Origin: Obelidium mucronatum
Lineage: Eukaryota > Chytridiomycota > Chytridiomycetes > Chytridiales > Chytriomycetaceae
DNA: 64,000 bases
Reading direction: 5' to 3'
NCBI GenBank assembly: GCA_025765595.1
Contig: JAIVFH010000001.1
Location: 992,001 to 1,056,000, forward strand
Below the pieces are notes generated by a model. It had not been told where the DNA came from and made no database searches. It saw only the letters and a list, made by a program, of their open reading frames with translations. A program made the position numbers and the translations under genes. Shown one piece after another: positions 1 to 11,171 of the stretch. The stretch's first letter is position 1. Every line of letters begins with the position of its first letter.

Positions 1-1125
1 ATGGCCGCCGTAGGAGATTTTTTGGTGATCGACGAAGACAGGATGATTGAAACAAACAAAGGCAATATGATGTCCCTCAATATTCCGTGCCAAGTAACTC
101 CATTGTATCGCAAGAGGTGGCTGTTCTGAAAGCAGTTTAATTGTTTAAGTTAGGACTTGACATCCACTGACAATGACGTTATCAACCTTGTCCTAGAAGC
201 CACCGTTGATACAGCCAGGCGCTCTGATCTGCAGGCTCAGTATAGATGGCGTTGCGTACAATTTCAAAATCTGCAAGTATCATCAGGATTGTAGAGCAGT
301 CAATCAGAAAATCAAATCACCCTTTTGAACAGCGGATTCTCTTTCCCCCTCCTTTTCCCAATTCACTCTTGGAATCAATTTACTTCTGTAGTGCCATGCG
401 CTGTAGTTTGAAAAGTTCTGGTTGATTTTACTCATGCTGTAGTCGAGTTCAGTCTTCTCATCAGATCGCCCAGCTTTCGCCAGGATAATTCGACGATAAT
501 CCCAACCATGGAAGTTTCGAGGATCCATGTCAAGCATCAGATGGATTAATTTTAGCTCGCGACTCCAATCTGGACCTTGGTGATTTGATTGAATCTAAGC
601 ATAATGCAAATACCGTACGAAATCAGCTTACATGGCATATTTTCAAGAACCCAGCGCCGATGAAGCCATAACCAGTATGATTTGGGATGGCCACGAACAA
701 GTTTCTCAATAAACTTCAGGTCCAGTTGCGCCATTGCCTGAATATCCTCGGCCGGCCTATCAATAATAAGATCAAAGAAGGTTTAATGATAACGGTATGA
801 GTCGAAATGGTAGTGGGTTGTTGTCAATAGATCAGTACAGCTTGTTCCACATAGCGACCAACACCCGTCGCCGAAAGTTCCACGCTGAATAAGCATCCGG
901 ATTTAATTCAAGAATCGAAGTTGTTGCGCTGATAGATGTCGCATCCAGCCTGTTCGAAGTCTGCATGTAGTTTGAATAATTGGAACCAACCAACAAACCC
1001 AACAGCACCTTGGCATCCAGGTATCGAGCCCATGATTCTTGGTATTCCAGAATTCTTTCCCTGGTTTTTATCTTCTCGGCTTCAGTCTTTGAAACTGTCG
1101 ATCGTTTCTGGTTATGAGACGTCAT
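1..1125 (-). CDS. BET4: Rab geranylgeranyltransferase (type II) subunit alpha, possibly cut by the window edge
   Basis: Alpha subunit of the enzyme that geranylgeranylates Rab GTPases in the cytosol, working with a beta subunit and the Rab escort protein. Several exons carry successive PPTA repeats: [16 protein letters not shown] in exon 1, [16 protein letters not shown] in exon 2, [15 protein letters not shown] and [16 protein letters not shown] in exon 3, and [16 protein letters not shown] at about 190-275. The [12 protein letters not shown] and DQSAW...RWLLG forms are typical of the type II alpha subunit rather than farnesyltransferase alpha. Exon 1 starts at the ATG at 1125. Exon 3 to exon 4 joins across an intron near 290-330. 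The last codons before position 1 were not resolved, so the C-terminus may lie outside the window. No frame break was seen. Confidence 0.85.
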
Positions 1126-1357
1126 ATTATTTTTATGTCAAATAACAATCATTCTGGTTTCATTTGAAATCAAGCAGGTTAACGAAGGATGAAGAGTAGC
1201 ACAAAGAAGAAGCCAGAAACAAGTCATGTAAATGATTAGCTTTCCGGCTAATAACCAGCTCTTTAAAAAATGAGAGGTTGCGTGACTGCTTTGAGTTTTT
1301 TGGTCACAGGTATCACTGTGAACATTATTACTGCAATATTTTATTAACGTAACATTA

Positions 1358-2497
1358 CTAGAAAAGAATCGCTGCAGTAAAAGCCAAGAGATTTGTGGTA
1401 ACCACTGAAGTGAAACCAACAGAGGTCATTATATCCACCTTTTTCGATATTGTTGTCGAGGCTGCGACAGCGGTTGCAACAGTGGTCGTCGTAGCCAGCG
1501 CCACTGGTGCTGCTGTAGTGGCATTCGCCCCATGATTGGTGTTAGGGGATTGGGAGGTGTTGCTTTTACCGGACTTATTCGCTTGAGTTGTTCGCGAATT
1601 GAAAGGCATAACCTTCCTCAATTTATCCAGCTGCTCTTGGGAAATTGACAAAGGCTGTCTGGCAACCACCCAAAGGACTCCTTCAGTACATGGTGGCGTG
1701 GTTAAACTACCAGTGTAAGAAAAGAACTCGGCATCTCCTATCGCTTTGATAACACTTGTCATGTCCAAAGAAGGAATCGATGTTGTACTGTTATCGACGC
1801 TGGGAATGGTGTCGACAAATTGCTTGATCCATGGGTTTTCGTCTCCAATTTCAAAGAACAAGCCAATGACATTGAGTTTTCCGTCAGCGGACGCGTGTAC
1901 AAAGTGTGCTTCGAGCTCATAGTCTGTTCATAATGTTTTTGCTTTTGTTAGCGACTGCTTGCAAACGTATATGGAGAAGGATAGTCACATTTTTCGTCAA
2001 CGTGATGTTCACTGGGTGAATGGAAGTGAACTTGTTGAACAATATAGTCGAGGTTATTCACTTGATGAGATGAAAGTGTAGGGGCAGATTGCTTTAACTG
2101 CAGTTGCAGTGTGTGCCCGTTATTAAGAAACTCGAAAGGCTTAGTCAATGAAGCCCAGTCAAGCTTTGGTTTTTGCTTAATTAAGAAGTCTTCACCATGG
2201 AAATTGATCGGCGACTGATATTCTCTGTTGAAAACATGTGTAGTGTGTTATAGACATGTAAAATTAGAGCGGAAGTTCTTACCCAGACTCGCAGACTGTA
2301 TTGAACTTTCCCCAATGATCGACACCACTTTCTCCTTCATAAGACCAAGAAGCACGGCGCTCCAAATGTGGTTGCTCAAGGCCTCTCGCAGCAATAACAT
2401 CTGAAAGACAGTTATCGCCAGTCCCGCGCTGAATCTCAGCGGCTGGGGCAGCGAGGGTCGAAGACACAGCAAGAAGAATGTTTGCGAGGGAGACCAT
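1358..2497 (-). CDS. Secreted alpha-carbonic anhydrase, probably GPI-anchored (copy 1)
   Basis: Alpha-class carbonic anhydrase (CO2 hydration) acting outside the cell. Three exons: 2497-2283, 2224-1989, 1923-1358. Residues 1-20 form a signal peptide (MVSLANILLAVSSTLAAPAA). The family landmarks are SYEGESGVDHWG, QSPINF, VHFHSPSEHHVDEK (two zinc histidines), ELEAHFVHAS (third zinc histidine), and SLTTPPCTEGVLW near the end of the fold. The mature domain is followed by a Ser/Thr/Ala-rich stretch and a hydrophobic tail (VVTTNLLAFTAAILF), as expected for a GPI attachment signal. Copy 2 at 47290-48296 shares the intron positions but lacks this tail. The frame is intact. Confidence 0.9.
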
Positions 2498-2819
2498 AGT
2501 TTTTGGTTTGAAGGACGGCAGTTAAAACTTGTGAAGAAGGTATGATCTGCCGTGGCGTTGCCATAATATACTATTCTGAAAAAGTTCAAATGGCAATTAA
2601 GTTTGAGATTTCAACTTAAGCGTTTCGGCTGCAGGTTCAAATGTTTTAGCGCTGGCATCGTTTCTCCCATCCGACCGAGTACTACTCAAACAGATTCCAA
2701 AGTTTAAGAATATAGTCATGATGTCGATGAGTTCAGCTTTATGAATCTGTGCGCTCCAATATTGGCAGAATTTTATTCGGGTTTCGTGTTTGTTTCATGG
2801 TTAAAATCAGTCACACACA
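2498..2819. other. Intergenic region upstream of carbonic anhydrase copy 1
   Basis: It should hold the minus-strand promoter of the carbonic anhydrase gene and the 3' end of the SDR gene. I see no coding signal, repeat or clear TATA element here. Confidence 0.5.
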
Positions 2820-3946
2820 TTAAACGCCTGAAAAGTTCTTGTGCACTGGATTGGAGGAAGTACTTCCGGTAGGAGTGACGTCTATTTGAGGTAAAATGTC
2901 AATTGTTTGGTCTAAATGAAATAAAAAGTGGGGTGAACGTACAAGCCGCAGTCAAACCACCATCCACCATAAACTCAGTGCCAGTAACATAAGTAGACTC
3001 ATCACTTGCAAGGTAGACAACCGCATACGCTTGTTCAATCGCTTCACCAAAGCGACCCATTGGATTATGGACAAGTCTTCTCTCCTTCTTCTCTTCCGTG
3101 TTGAGAAAGTCCATAAGCAGGGGAGTGCGGAGAGGACCTGGGCACAAAGCATTGAAGCGAATGTTTTCACGAGCGTGAATGACGGCGAGTTCGCGGCTAT
3201 TATGTATAGATATGAGCTACTAATGTTACAATAAAATACAAACACACGTCATAGCCAGAACGGCCCCCTTTGACGCCGTGTATGCAAGTTGTGGTGTAGC
3301 GGCTCCGAGTAAAGCAACAAAAGATGCTGTATTGATGATGCTTCCGCCTCCAGCCCGTCGAAGCTACGCCACCAGAAAACGCGTCAGACGAAAAATATTG
3401 AACAAAAATAAGACATCCTACCGCTGGGATTCCATACTTGCATCCCCACCAAACGCCCTTGACGTTAATATTCATGGTGAGATCCCAGACGTTTTCAGGG
3501 GTGGTTTCAGCATTGTCGTCGCTCCCATGCCTGGAACCATATCAGAATAACACCAATTAAAATTAAAAAAAAAGCCAAATACATGATTCCAGCATTATTG
3601 AAAACGACATTAACTTTTCCAAAGACCTTCTCGGCTTCATCAAACGCGGCCTTGACGCTGGCCTCACTAGACACATCCACCTTCACAGCAATAGCGGCGG
3701 GGGCAGAATCCTTCGACGGGAACTGTGCACTCAATTTCTGCACCGTTGTATTGACAGCCGCTTCGTTAATGTCGCATGCAACGACTTTGGCGCCTTCCTT
3801 TGCGAAGAGGCAGAGACGTTTCGAATCCGATTCCACTAAGTATTTAACCGCGCTTAGAGAAATAAGACAAGGATGTCGATAAAAGGACAGGCCGCTTACG
3901 AGCCAGCGCCGGTGATGATTGCAACTTTGCCGTCCAAGCGTCCCAT
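2820..3946 (-). CDS. Short-chain dehydrogenase/reductase (SDR), one apparent frame break
   Basis: Classical NAD(P)-dependent SDR; the substrate is unknown. Exon 1 (3946-3900) gives MGRLDGKVAIITGAGS, the start of the Rossmann fold; intron 3899-3836. Exon 2 gives KEGAKVVACDIN and VVFNNAGIM (the NNAG motif). Later exons give ENVWDLTMNINVKGVWWGCKYG, GGGSIINTASFVALLG (catalytic Ser region), YTASKGA (catalytic YxxxK), NALCPGPLRTPL and TGTEFMVDGGLTAA. The GxxxGIG region reads GIGFETSL in one frame and then LFAKEG one base further on, so there is one extra base near 3811. The last splice is uncertain: joining across a short intron gives DGGLTAAY plus a tail ending at 2820, while reading through ends near 2899. 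Confidence 0.8.
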
Positions 3947-3998
3947 TTTTGGTGAATTTTCAATATTTACTAGATTATTTTAATTATTATTCATTATT

Positions 3999-5107
3999 TT
4001 ACTCAACACGAAAAAACACCATCACGCCTAAATGGTCAGAAGGAAATACCCTTCGTCCTTTCGAATCCGTCATCTCACTTATTGGAGCTCGGCCCAACTC
4101 GCGATATTCCTTGGGCTGGAGTTTTGCTTCGGCAACAACACCGTCACCAGCAGATACTGTAGAAGGAAGAGTCAACACGCGATCAAACCTCATCGCCTTG
4201 TATTGAGTCGATGGGTAAGTGATAGCCAATGGTATATCCGTTTTCTTGACCATCCGCAAGTCGGCCTTTATCTTTAACCTCCCTCCAAGCATCTCTAAAA
4301 CCCAACCGTTCAAAAGCCTCTTCTTCTGAATCCTCGGTCGTATTGCAGTCGCCGCAAACGATAAAGTGATAATGCGTCTCAGGATCCAAGTTTTCCAAAA
4401 GCACAGCTTTCGCGATCGATCGTTGCAATTTCCGGTTCGTTAGCCCATGGTCAAGTGATTCGAAATGAGAGGTGATGAGCCGCAGATGGGTTTGAGATGA
4501 TGACAGCGATTTGATGGATTTTAACCTCCAGCATCCACAACGAGCGACCCATTGTTGATGGAACCTCAATACGCGCCCATTTGACTATTTGCATGATATG
4601 GTCCAGAGAAACGGCAACCACGCATGTGTAGAATGGCCATGGCAAGGAGTTCGGTCCTGGTATAGTATGCGAAACCCAATACTTTGATCGGATCACTGGA
4701 TTTTCACTCAGTATTTGAATGAATGTATCCGTTGCTTCTTGAAAACACAATATGCTTGCATTCGTTGTTGTTACCGCTTCGTCCACCAACGTTTTTGCGC
4801 GTATGGCAAGATTCTCTGGGTCGAACCAAACATTCCACGTCAGAACAGACAATTCACATTCACGGGATGTTAATAGAGGTTCTGATGTCGTCGATGTTGC
4901 AGCCGAGTATTGAGTCCAGGCCAATATATCTGGGTTGAATTTGTAGCCTTGGAGTGGGTGTTCTGTCTGGGTTCTAACGCCATCTTGTTCGACAGTTCCT
5001 TTTCCGGGTTCAAAATGAACAACGGAGCCGTCAAAGCGCCGCAGTCGCATCGTTGCCGGCGAGAGCTCCTTCAGCTTGCTTGTTAACTGTTGCACGAGGT
5101 TTTGCAT
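3999..5107 (-). CDS. Endonuclease/exonuclease/phosphatase-family protein, TDP2-like, with two apparent frame breaks
   Basis: Mg2+-dependent phosphodiesterase fold as in tyrosyl-DNA phosphodiesterase 2. Motifs in order: LTWNVWFDP (TWN), ILCFQEAT (Glu metal ligand), RLITSHFESLDHG, FIVCGDCNTTED (GDxN) and VFPSDHLGVMVFF (SDH catalytic pair). This set and its spacing fit the TDP2 branch, but the real substrate cannot be read from sequence. Coding continuity needs one base skipped near 4490 (between VKIHQIAVIIS and THLRLITSHFES) and one near 4236 (between GYTI and TYPSTQYKAMRFDRV). No GT-AG intron fits either place. About 50 bp separates its stop from the SDR start downstream on the same strand. 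Confidence 0.7.
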
Positions 5108-5240
5108 TTTGATGCAAAAAGTCTACTGTTGAGTTTAAAAAATGTCTACAATTCCATAATTCGGATAAGGTTGCTATAGTATTTATTATGCATGTAGTTT
5201 TGTAAGATTCCAGAGACAAAACCTGAAACATAAAATAATT

Positions 5241-5702
5241 ATGACAGGTCTTGTTCAGGGTCATGTTGAACAGCGAGGGCCCCATTCAATCACCATTCCA
5301 TCAGGCACAGCTGCCCTTGGGTTTTTTTTGGCAAATGCCGGGAACCATTACCAAGGGGGCCGGACTCAGCAGAAAGCTGCCAATTACGTTCAACCTCTTC
5401 TACCCAAAGGAACCGTGCAGAAAGATCCGCCATCCTTATACATGGAAAACTCTCGATCATGGATCCTATTTTTGGCAGGGTTCACTGGTGGCAGCCCTCT
5501 TGGCGCAATTCTGCTTCTATCAGCTTCTGTAGACACATTCCTTTTGCTTGGAATACCTCTCTGCATCTATTTGCTTTTGGACTGGTCGGCAGCAGGTTTC
5601 AACCTTATTCTCATACCAGTGTCTGAATTGCATAAAGTACTGCGGTTGGGGTTCATTATGGGCCTGTTCACGTCGATTGCGCTATTCTCGATACTTAACT
5701 GA
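5241..5702 (+). CDS. Doubtful small membrane protein ORF
   Basis: An open frame of 153 codons, divergent from the TDP2-like gene. The second half is hydrophobic and could form two or three membrane helices (around residues 73-150, including LGIPLCIYLLLDW). A second frame over the same bases is also open for most of its length. I do not recognise either product. It may be a real small gene or chance open frame. Confidence 0.3.
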   Translation: MTGLVQGHVEQRGPHSITIPSGTAALGFFLANAGNHYQGGRTQQKAANYVQPLLPKGTVQKDPPSLYMENSRSWILFLAGFTGGSPLGAILLLSASVDTFLLLGIPLCIYLLLDWSAAGFNLILIPVSELHKVLRLGFIMGLFTSIALFSILN

Positions 5703-5918
5703 AGCCGTGAGGATGGGACCCTTTTGGGCAGTCCTTGTTTCCATTCGCCTATGATTCCACGAATAAAGTGCTCAAGTGGGGAGAACCTCCATGTTTTTTG
5801 GGAAATTTTGTCTTTTTCCATCCCGTGATACATCACACAGATCGCTTTGCTCCCCGCTCATGGCTTTTTTGGGTCGCATGACCGTGCCTGATGCTGCTGC
5901 TTGGATCAGAAAACGCAG

Positions 5919-5926
5919 TATAAAAA
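5919..5926 (+). promoter_or_regulatory. TATA box of the chitinase gene
   Basis: TATAAAAA lies 57 bp upstream of the chitinase ATG. It supports the start at 5976 over an in-frame ATG at 5901, which lies upstream of this box. Confidence 0.6.
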
Positions 5927-5975
5927 CGGACCATCTCATCACCCACCAAAAAAACAGAAAAAGAAACACACATCT

Positions 5976-7975
5976 ATGCTTGTCAGTTCTGTTCTTTCCC
6001 TCCTTTCCACGACTCTCGCGTCAGCAGCCTGTACCTTTGGTTCCTACCAGTGTTCTGGTCAAGCTCTCCAGCAGTGCGATGGCACTGGAAACTGGTATAC
6101 ATTGCAGACTTGTTCCAGTGGAACCTATTGTTCTGCTTCAGGTTACGTTGGTTGCTCAAACAGTCCCCCGGCTTCGTCTTCTGCCAAGACATCAACGACA
6201 ACCACAACCACAACCACCAAGCCCACCGTGACAAGCACTGGGAAAACTTCCACCAAGCCGACAACCACCACAAACGGTTCTACCAAGAGCACCACCACGA
6301 CTACCACAACCACCACAACTGGGGCCCCAACCTCAACCTTGGTTCCAACTACCACAGGTAGTGGTTCCGGTCCAGCCCAAGGAGGCGCCTGCTCTCCTTT
6401 CGGATCCGTTGGATGCGCTAACGGAGTACAATACCAGTGCGTTTACGATCCAAAAGGAAACGGTAACTTGGTGTGGAACCAATGGGGTACCTGCTCTGGT
6501 GGAGGTGGTGGCCCAACAGCCACGACAAGCGGCACAGGTCCAACAGGAACCTACCGCCCATTTACAACTCCAGGTGTGATTGGATACTGGACAAACTGGA
6601 GTCCCTATTCAAGATCTGAAAACTCTATTGATAAGTTGGATTTGACTGGTTTTACTGCAATCAACTACGCGTTTTGTTGAGTGTTTTATTTTTTTTTCCC
6701 TAGTTCCAAAGTGTTATGTCACTGACTCTTTTTTCCGCCCAACAGTAAACACTGATGCTAACGGAGGCCTTGTCAGTTTTGACCCCATCAAAGACGCTGA
6801 ATGGATTCCAAAGTTCAACGCCGTGAAAAGCAAATACCCGAACCTGAGAACCATAGTGTCCATCGGCGGATGGTCCGGTTCACGCACCTTTTCCACCATC
6901 GCCAAAAGCGCAACCTTGATCCAAACATTTGCAACCAACATACTCAACTTCCTCAGCACCAACGGCTTCGACGGTGTCGATATCGATTGGGAATACCCAG
7001 GCGGCAACGGTGTCACATGTAACGCCGTAGACCCCATGGATGCCAAAAACTTTGTCGACATGTTGGCGGCGCTTCGTGCCAAATTGGGACCCACGCGTTC
7101 CATTTCCATTGCAGGGTCTGCTGAAACCTCGCGTTACGTGATTAACGGAACAAACTATATCCCAGAGTACATGAAGTATATTAACTATGCGCAAGTCATG
7201 AGTTACGACTTTTATGGGTCTTGGGTTTCGCATTCTGATTTCAATTCGCCGTTGGATGTGCCTGGGGCATCGGATCCTCAGGAACCAGCTGGAAACAATA
7301 ATGGATATACTACGCCAATGACTCAAAAGAGTTCGATTGGGTTGTGGCTTGCTGCTGGGGCTAGTGCTTCTCAATTGACGAATGGGCTTGCGTTTTATGG
7401 TCGTTCTTGGTCTGTTCAGTCGAATGCAAACAATGGGTTGTACCAGCTCTGTACGGGAAGTGTGAATGGTGCTGCGTGTGATGGAATTGTTGGTGACTTC
7501 TTGGATAACAAGAATAAGTTGAGTTTTTTTATTTTATTTTTGCTCTTCTTTTTTGTGTGGATAGTTTCTTGAACCTTTCGCTAAAATTTTATTTTTATTT
7601 TACAGTGGCCCAGCTGGAACTTGGTGCGACCCGTGTAACGTTTGTTACTACTCTGGCGTGTGGATGTATAACAACTTGCGTGGACAAGCTTTGGCGGCTT
7701 ATGGCGCTCAACCGGCAGCTCCCCTTGCAAGTGGTCCTCTGACAGCATCCAATGGATGGAACCGCCAGTATTTCGCATTTGCCCAGAACCCAACTTTGTA
7801 CACTGCAAACTACAACGGAAAGTCCAGTTTCATTGCTTACGATGACCCGACTTCTATTCAAGCCAAAGCCGCATGGGCCAAGAGTGCAGGATTGGGTGGA
7901 ACCATGATTTGGGAGTTGTCGCAAGATTACAACAAGGAGTTGGTGAATGCTGTTCGTGCTGGATGGGGTGCTTGA
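5976..7975 (+). CDS. Secreted GH18 chitinase with Cys-rich binding modules
   Basis: Endo-acting chitin hydrolase, secreted. Exons 5976-6675, 6746-7517 and 7606-7975; both introns use the donor GTTGAG. Signal peptide MLVSSVLSLLSTTLASA, then a Cys-rich module starting CTFGSYQCSGQALQQC (six Cys, probable carbohydrate-binding). A Thr-rich linker follows, then a second Cys-rich segment (GGACSPFGSVGCANG), then the GH18 barrel: GVIGYWTNWSPY, IVSIGGWSGSRTF, catalytic FDGVDIDWEYPGG (DxxDxDxE complete), QVMSYDFYGSW, and GGTMIWELSQDY near the end. The frame is intact. Role: remodelling its own wall or feeding on chitin. Confidence 0.95.
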
Positions 7976-8224
7976 TTTTTTTTTTTTTTGGCAGTTGATT
8001 CTTAACTCTATGTGTGTGTTTGAAGGTATGGTAGCTAAATAAAATTTTCTTGTTTCACCCCGCAACAAACCACCCAGCAACTATAAAAATTCTGTTTGTT
8101 TCAAGTTTTTGTACTGCCGCTTGATGAGCGATACCAAATTTTTGCTGGATTGTGGAAACATAAATAGCAGCCAAACCCAGGAAGGAATCCCTGTTACCAA
8201 AACGATCCAAACATCATCCTCACT

Positions 8225-9080
8225 ATGCCTCTCACCTTCTTCTTCGCGCTCCTTGGGCTTGCACACACTGTTGCCGCGCACGGATACATGATCTCGCCGA
8301 ACGGCATCAGCGGCAGCGGACGCGGGGCGTTCCGGGGGGCCGGCATCGACAACCCGGACGTGTACTCGGGGCCGGACACGACGGGCAAGTTCTGCCGCGG
8401 ACTGCCGGCGGGGCGCGCGACTGCGGTTTCGTTCGGCGGCAACGGCGCACGGCACTCGATCGGCCTCGCCATCGACGCGCACCACCCGGGTCCGTGCGCC
8501 GTCGAGATCGTCGACGCGCGCGGCTTCGCGGTCGAAATCGGGTCGGGAAACAACTGCGCGACGCCGCCGGGCGCGCTGTTCGACTGGACGTTTACGCTCA
8601 AGAACATGGACAAGGTCGCGTGCCGCTCGGGCTGCGTGCTGCGCTGGGTGTGGACGAGCACGAACCTGATTCCCTACCGAGCACTACCAGAGCTGCGCGG
8701 ACATCGAGATCAGCTCGATCGGGGGCGGTAACCAGGTGCCGCCCCCACAGCCTGCCCCGACCAAGCCGACTAAGCCTGCCAAGCCACGGCCGACTGCCAC
8801 AAAGAAAAAGGGCACAAAGACCTCTTCACCGCCTTCAAAGCCTACAAAGAAGCCAGCAAAGAAGCCAACAAAGAAGCCCACAAAGAAACCAACCGGCAGT
8901 GGCAAGGCTGAGGGAACTGCTGCCAGCTGTAAAACCGCAGGAGAGTTTCTATGCGTTCAGCAGTGTGGAAGTACAATGATTCAATGTACTGGTAGCGGTG
9001 TAGGTGTTGTTTTGACGCTTTCGGCTGGCGTCGTCTGTAACAATGGACACATGGACTCTGCATCGGCTTGTAGTGCCTGA
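8225..9080 (+). CDS. Secreted LPMO-like (histidine-brace) protein with Lys/Pro/Thr linker and Cys-rich tail; one apparent frame break
   Basis: A 19-residue signal peptide ends in AHTVAA, so the mature protein would begin HGYMISPNG. An N-terminal His is the hallmark of copper lytic polysaccharide monooxygenases. The domain continues with ARHSIGLAIDAHHPGPC and ACRSGCVLRWVWTSTNLIP. It then runs one base out of frame (near 8677) into EHYQSCADIEISSIGGG. After that come a KPTKKP-type repeat linker and a Cys-rich C-terminal module (SCKTAGEFLCVQQCGS). I cannot place it in a numbered AA family. The first 450 bp are much more GC-rich than the flanks. A TATA-like ATAAATAG lies about 60 bp upstream. Next to the chitinase, it could act on chitin. 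Confidence 0.65.
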
Positions 9081-9201
9081 AAACATAAAAAAAAACACCA
9101 CTCCATTTTGCATGCTGGCACTGTCCTTCAGTTCTGGAATCTACCCTTCGTTTTTCATACATTATCAATTTAATTTGCATTTCAAAAAAACCATAAATTT
9201 A

Positions 9202-10707
9202 TTATTCGTTTGCACCATCAGCAACGACAGACAATGGAATATAAAACTGCAAATCAAGCCCCGCTTTAGCCCGATCCTCTTCATTAAACGGCGGCTTCAA
9301 CAACCCTCTAAAATGCAGCCTCACCAATTCATGAAACGTGGAATACCGCTCCCTCCCTTCAACCTCACAAATCCACGAAAACCAACGCTGCCCCGCCGCC
9401 ACATGCGTTACTTCATCCTCATGGATCTCCGTCAACTTGATAACACTCTCGCTATCCCCAGCCTTCTCAAACCGAGAAATCGTTTGCGGATTCACATCCA
9501 ACCCACGCGCTTCATGAACCATGTGGACGACAGCTAACCGCGCCAATAAATCCCCGCTCGTCTTTTCCGCGGACTCCCATAACGCGGCGTGAACAGGTAA
9601 GGCCCCGAAATAACTCCCCAGGTCTTGTAACCGGGTGACAAGGATATGTGAAATGTTTGGCTTCGTCGTTTGCGACTTTGAGAAAGTCGTGGAAAAATTC
9701 ACTGGGGGAGACTGTGTGTTTGGTTGGCTTTTGTTGTTGCGAAACGCTGCGATAATGTCAAAGGCGAGGTCAATAGCCCATTGTTCGATACTGGCCAGAG
9801 AATGGAGGATCGCGATGCGGGAGGAGAGGGAGCCACCCTTTCCACGGTTTTTGGATTTGGTGTAGTCGACTTTTGCTAGGGTTGTGTCGCGTGCGGGTTC
9901 TGCTGGTGGTGTTCCAGAGCCAATCTTTTATTTTTAAAAGATGGAACATTAGTAATTGGAATTTGACCAGAGACATTTTTGGGTTATGTATACAAATATG
10001 TATATACCTCTGTTATTAGCCCCTTGTTCCAGAGCTTCCAGACATGGAATGTAAGCTGCACTTTCAACGTCGGGTTTGGCTCATTCAAGACACGGATAGA
10101 CCAGTCCACTAACGACCAACGAGACGGTGTGCTATCGTCGTCGTCACGCTGATCACCATTGATTTCTGGTCGATTTCTGAGAGTAGTCATTGTCTGCATT
10201 ACTGGAACCCAAAGCACCACCAACATTTTTTTTGGGTTTGACAGAAAACTCATGGACAGAAACAACAGTATCAAGCCCGAGCTCCAAAGGAACCAGTAAA
10301 ACCAACTGATCCTTCTCATCCACATGCACAGTGAATGTGATTGCTTCATGGCCCTTCTCATTCCCGTGGTCGCATTCACCGGTTTTCAAGTTGAAACGGA
10401 AAGAATGCCATGGACAGACAATGAAGGGGTCTCTGCAAGCAGCGGTGGATGAATCCAAGTCTTCAATGTCATTATCATCGTGGTGTGATTCAATGGGTCC
10501 CTTTTGTAAAGGGCCGCCTGAGTGGGGACAGACGGATTCGATGCAGTAGAGTTGGCCGTTGACGGATACGATTGTGACATCAGTTTCTGGTTTGAGTTTG
10601 TTTGAGGATGAAGCGAGAGTGGCGGTGAGACGGGTTGAGTCTTGGGAGGGCGCTTTGACGTTGAGGCCAAGACGAATCATGTTTTTTAACTTTTTTTTTT
10701 CAACCAT
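9202..10707 (-). CDS. Rieske [2Fe-2S] domain - DUF455 (ferritin-like, MiaE-related) protein, with frame breaks
   Basis: The N-terminal part (10707 to about 10200) has a Rieske centre: CPHSGGPL and CPWHSFRFNLKTGEC supply the Cys-x-His and Cys-x2-His ligands. The C-terminal part is DUF455: LNEPNPTLKVQLTFHVWKLW, ITEIGSGTPPAEPARD (across intron 10007-9925), HSLASIEQWAIDLAFD, LVTRLQDLGSYFGALPVH, DLLARLAVVHMVHEARGLDV and HEDEVTHVAAGQRWFSW. DUF455 is a diiron-type ferritin-like fold related to MiaE. The Rieske and DUF455 frames differ by one base in the linker near 10170. The first ExxH motif (NDEAKHFT) lies out of frame between shifts near 9705 and 9655. It could instead be two abutting genes; shared strand and lack of a gap favour one. 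Confidence 0.65.
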
Positions 10708-10759
10708 CTGATTGCAACACCCTTTGGACGGGGTTTTATTTTATTTATTATTTCGTTCT

Positions 10760-11089
10760 TTACTTCTTGGAAGCGAACTCTTCCATTTTAGTTGCCAAGT
10801 GTGCATCTCGTTGACTGATTGTGTTTCCAACATCGTGGGTTGTCAGCACAACCTGGACTCTGTTGTACACGTTGAACCACTCTGGATGGTGATCCGTTTT
10901 TTCCGCTTCCAGGGCAACTCTCGACATGAATGCAAATGCTTCGCTAAAGTCGCCAAACACAAAAGTCTTTGTCAGCGCTTCTTTGGGGGCTGTGGCGAGA
11001 CTCCAGCCCTTGCCGAGCAGCGGGGCGATCAAAGTGTCGCGCTGGGTTGCAGAGAGCGGCTTGAGTGCAGCGGATGAGAAGAGGCGCAT
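10760..11089 (-). CDS. Pterin-4a-carbinolamine dehydratase
   Basis: Single-exon protein of 109 residues, normal for the family, dehydrating 4a-hydroxytetrahydrobiopterin during cofactor recycling. The signature [18 protein letters not shown] (the [13 protein letters not shown] active site with its histidines) and the following [16 protein letters not shown] are present. The start at 11089 gives a Ser/Ala/Leu-rich leader that could be a weak mitochondrial presequence. Its ATG faces that of IFT52 across only 82 bp, so the two genes must share a promoter region. Confidence 0.93.
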   Translation of the reverse strand: MRLFSSAALKPLSATQRDTLIAPLLGKGWSLATAPKEALTKTFVFGDFSEAFAFMSRVALEAEKTDHHPEWFNVYNRVQVVLTTHDVGNTISQRDAHLATKMEEFASKK

Positions 11090-11171
11090 TTGTCTTTTAT
11101 TTTATTTATTTTTCCTTTTATTTTTATTTTCTTTGATTCGATCAAAACAAAACAAAAAACAAAAAAACAAA

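Noticed and set aside
4213..4236. Intron to repair the TDP2-like frame near its C-terminus
   Set aside because: No GT donor or AG acceptor exists on the coding strand at the needed positions.
6143..6361. Val-rich minus-strand frame and His-rich plus-strand frame in the Thr-rich linker
   Set aside because: Both are alternative-frame readings of the ACC/ACA repeats coding the chitinase linker.
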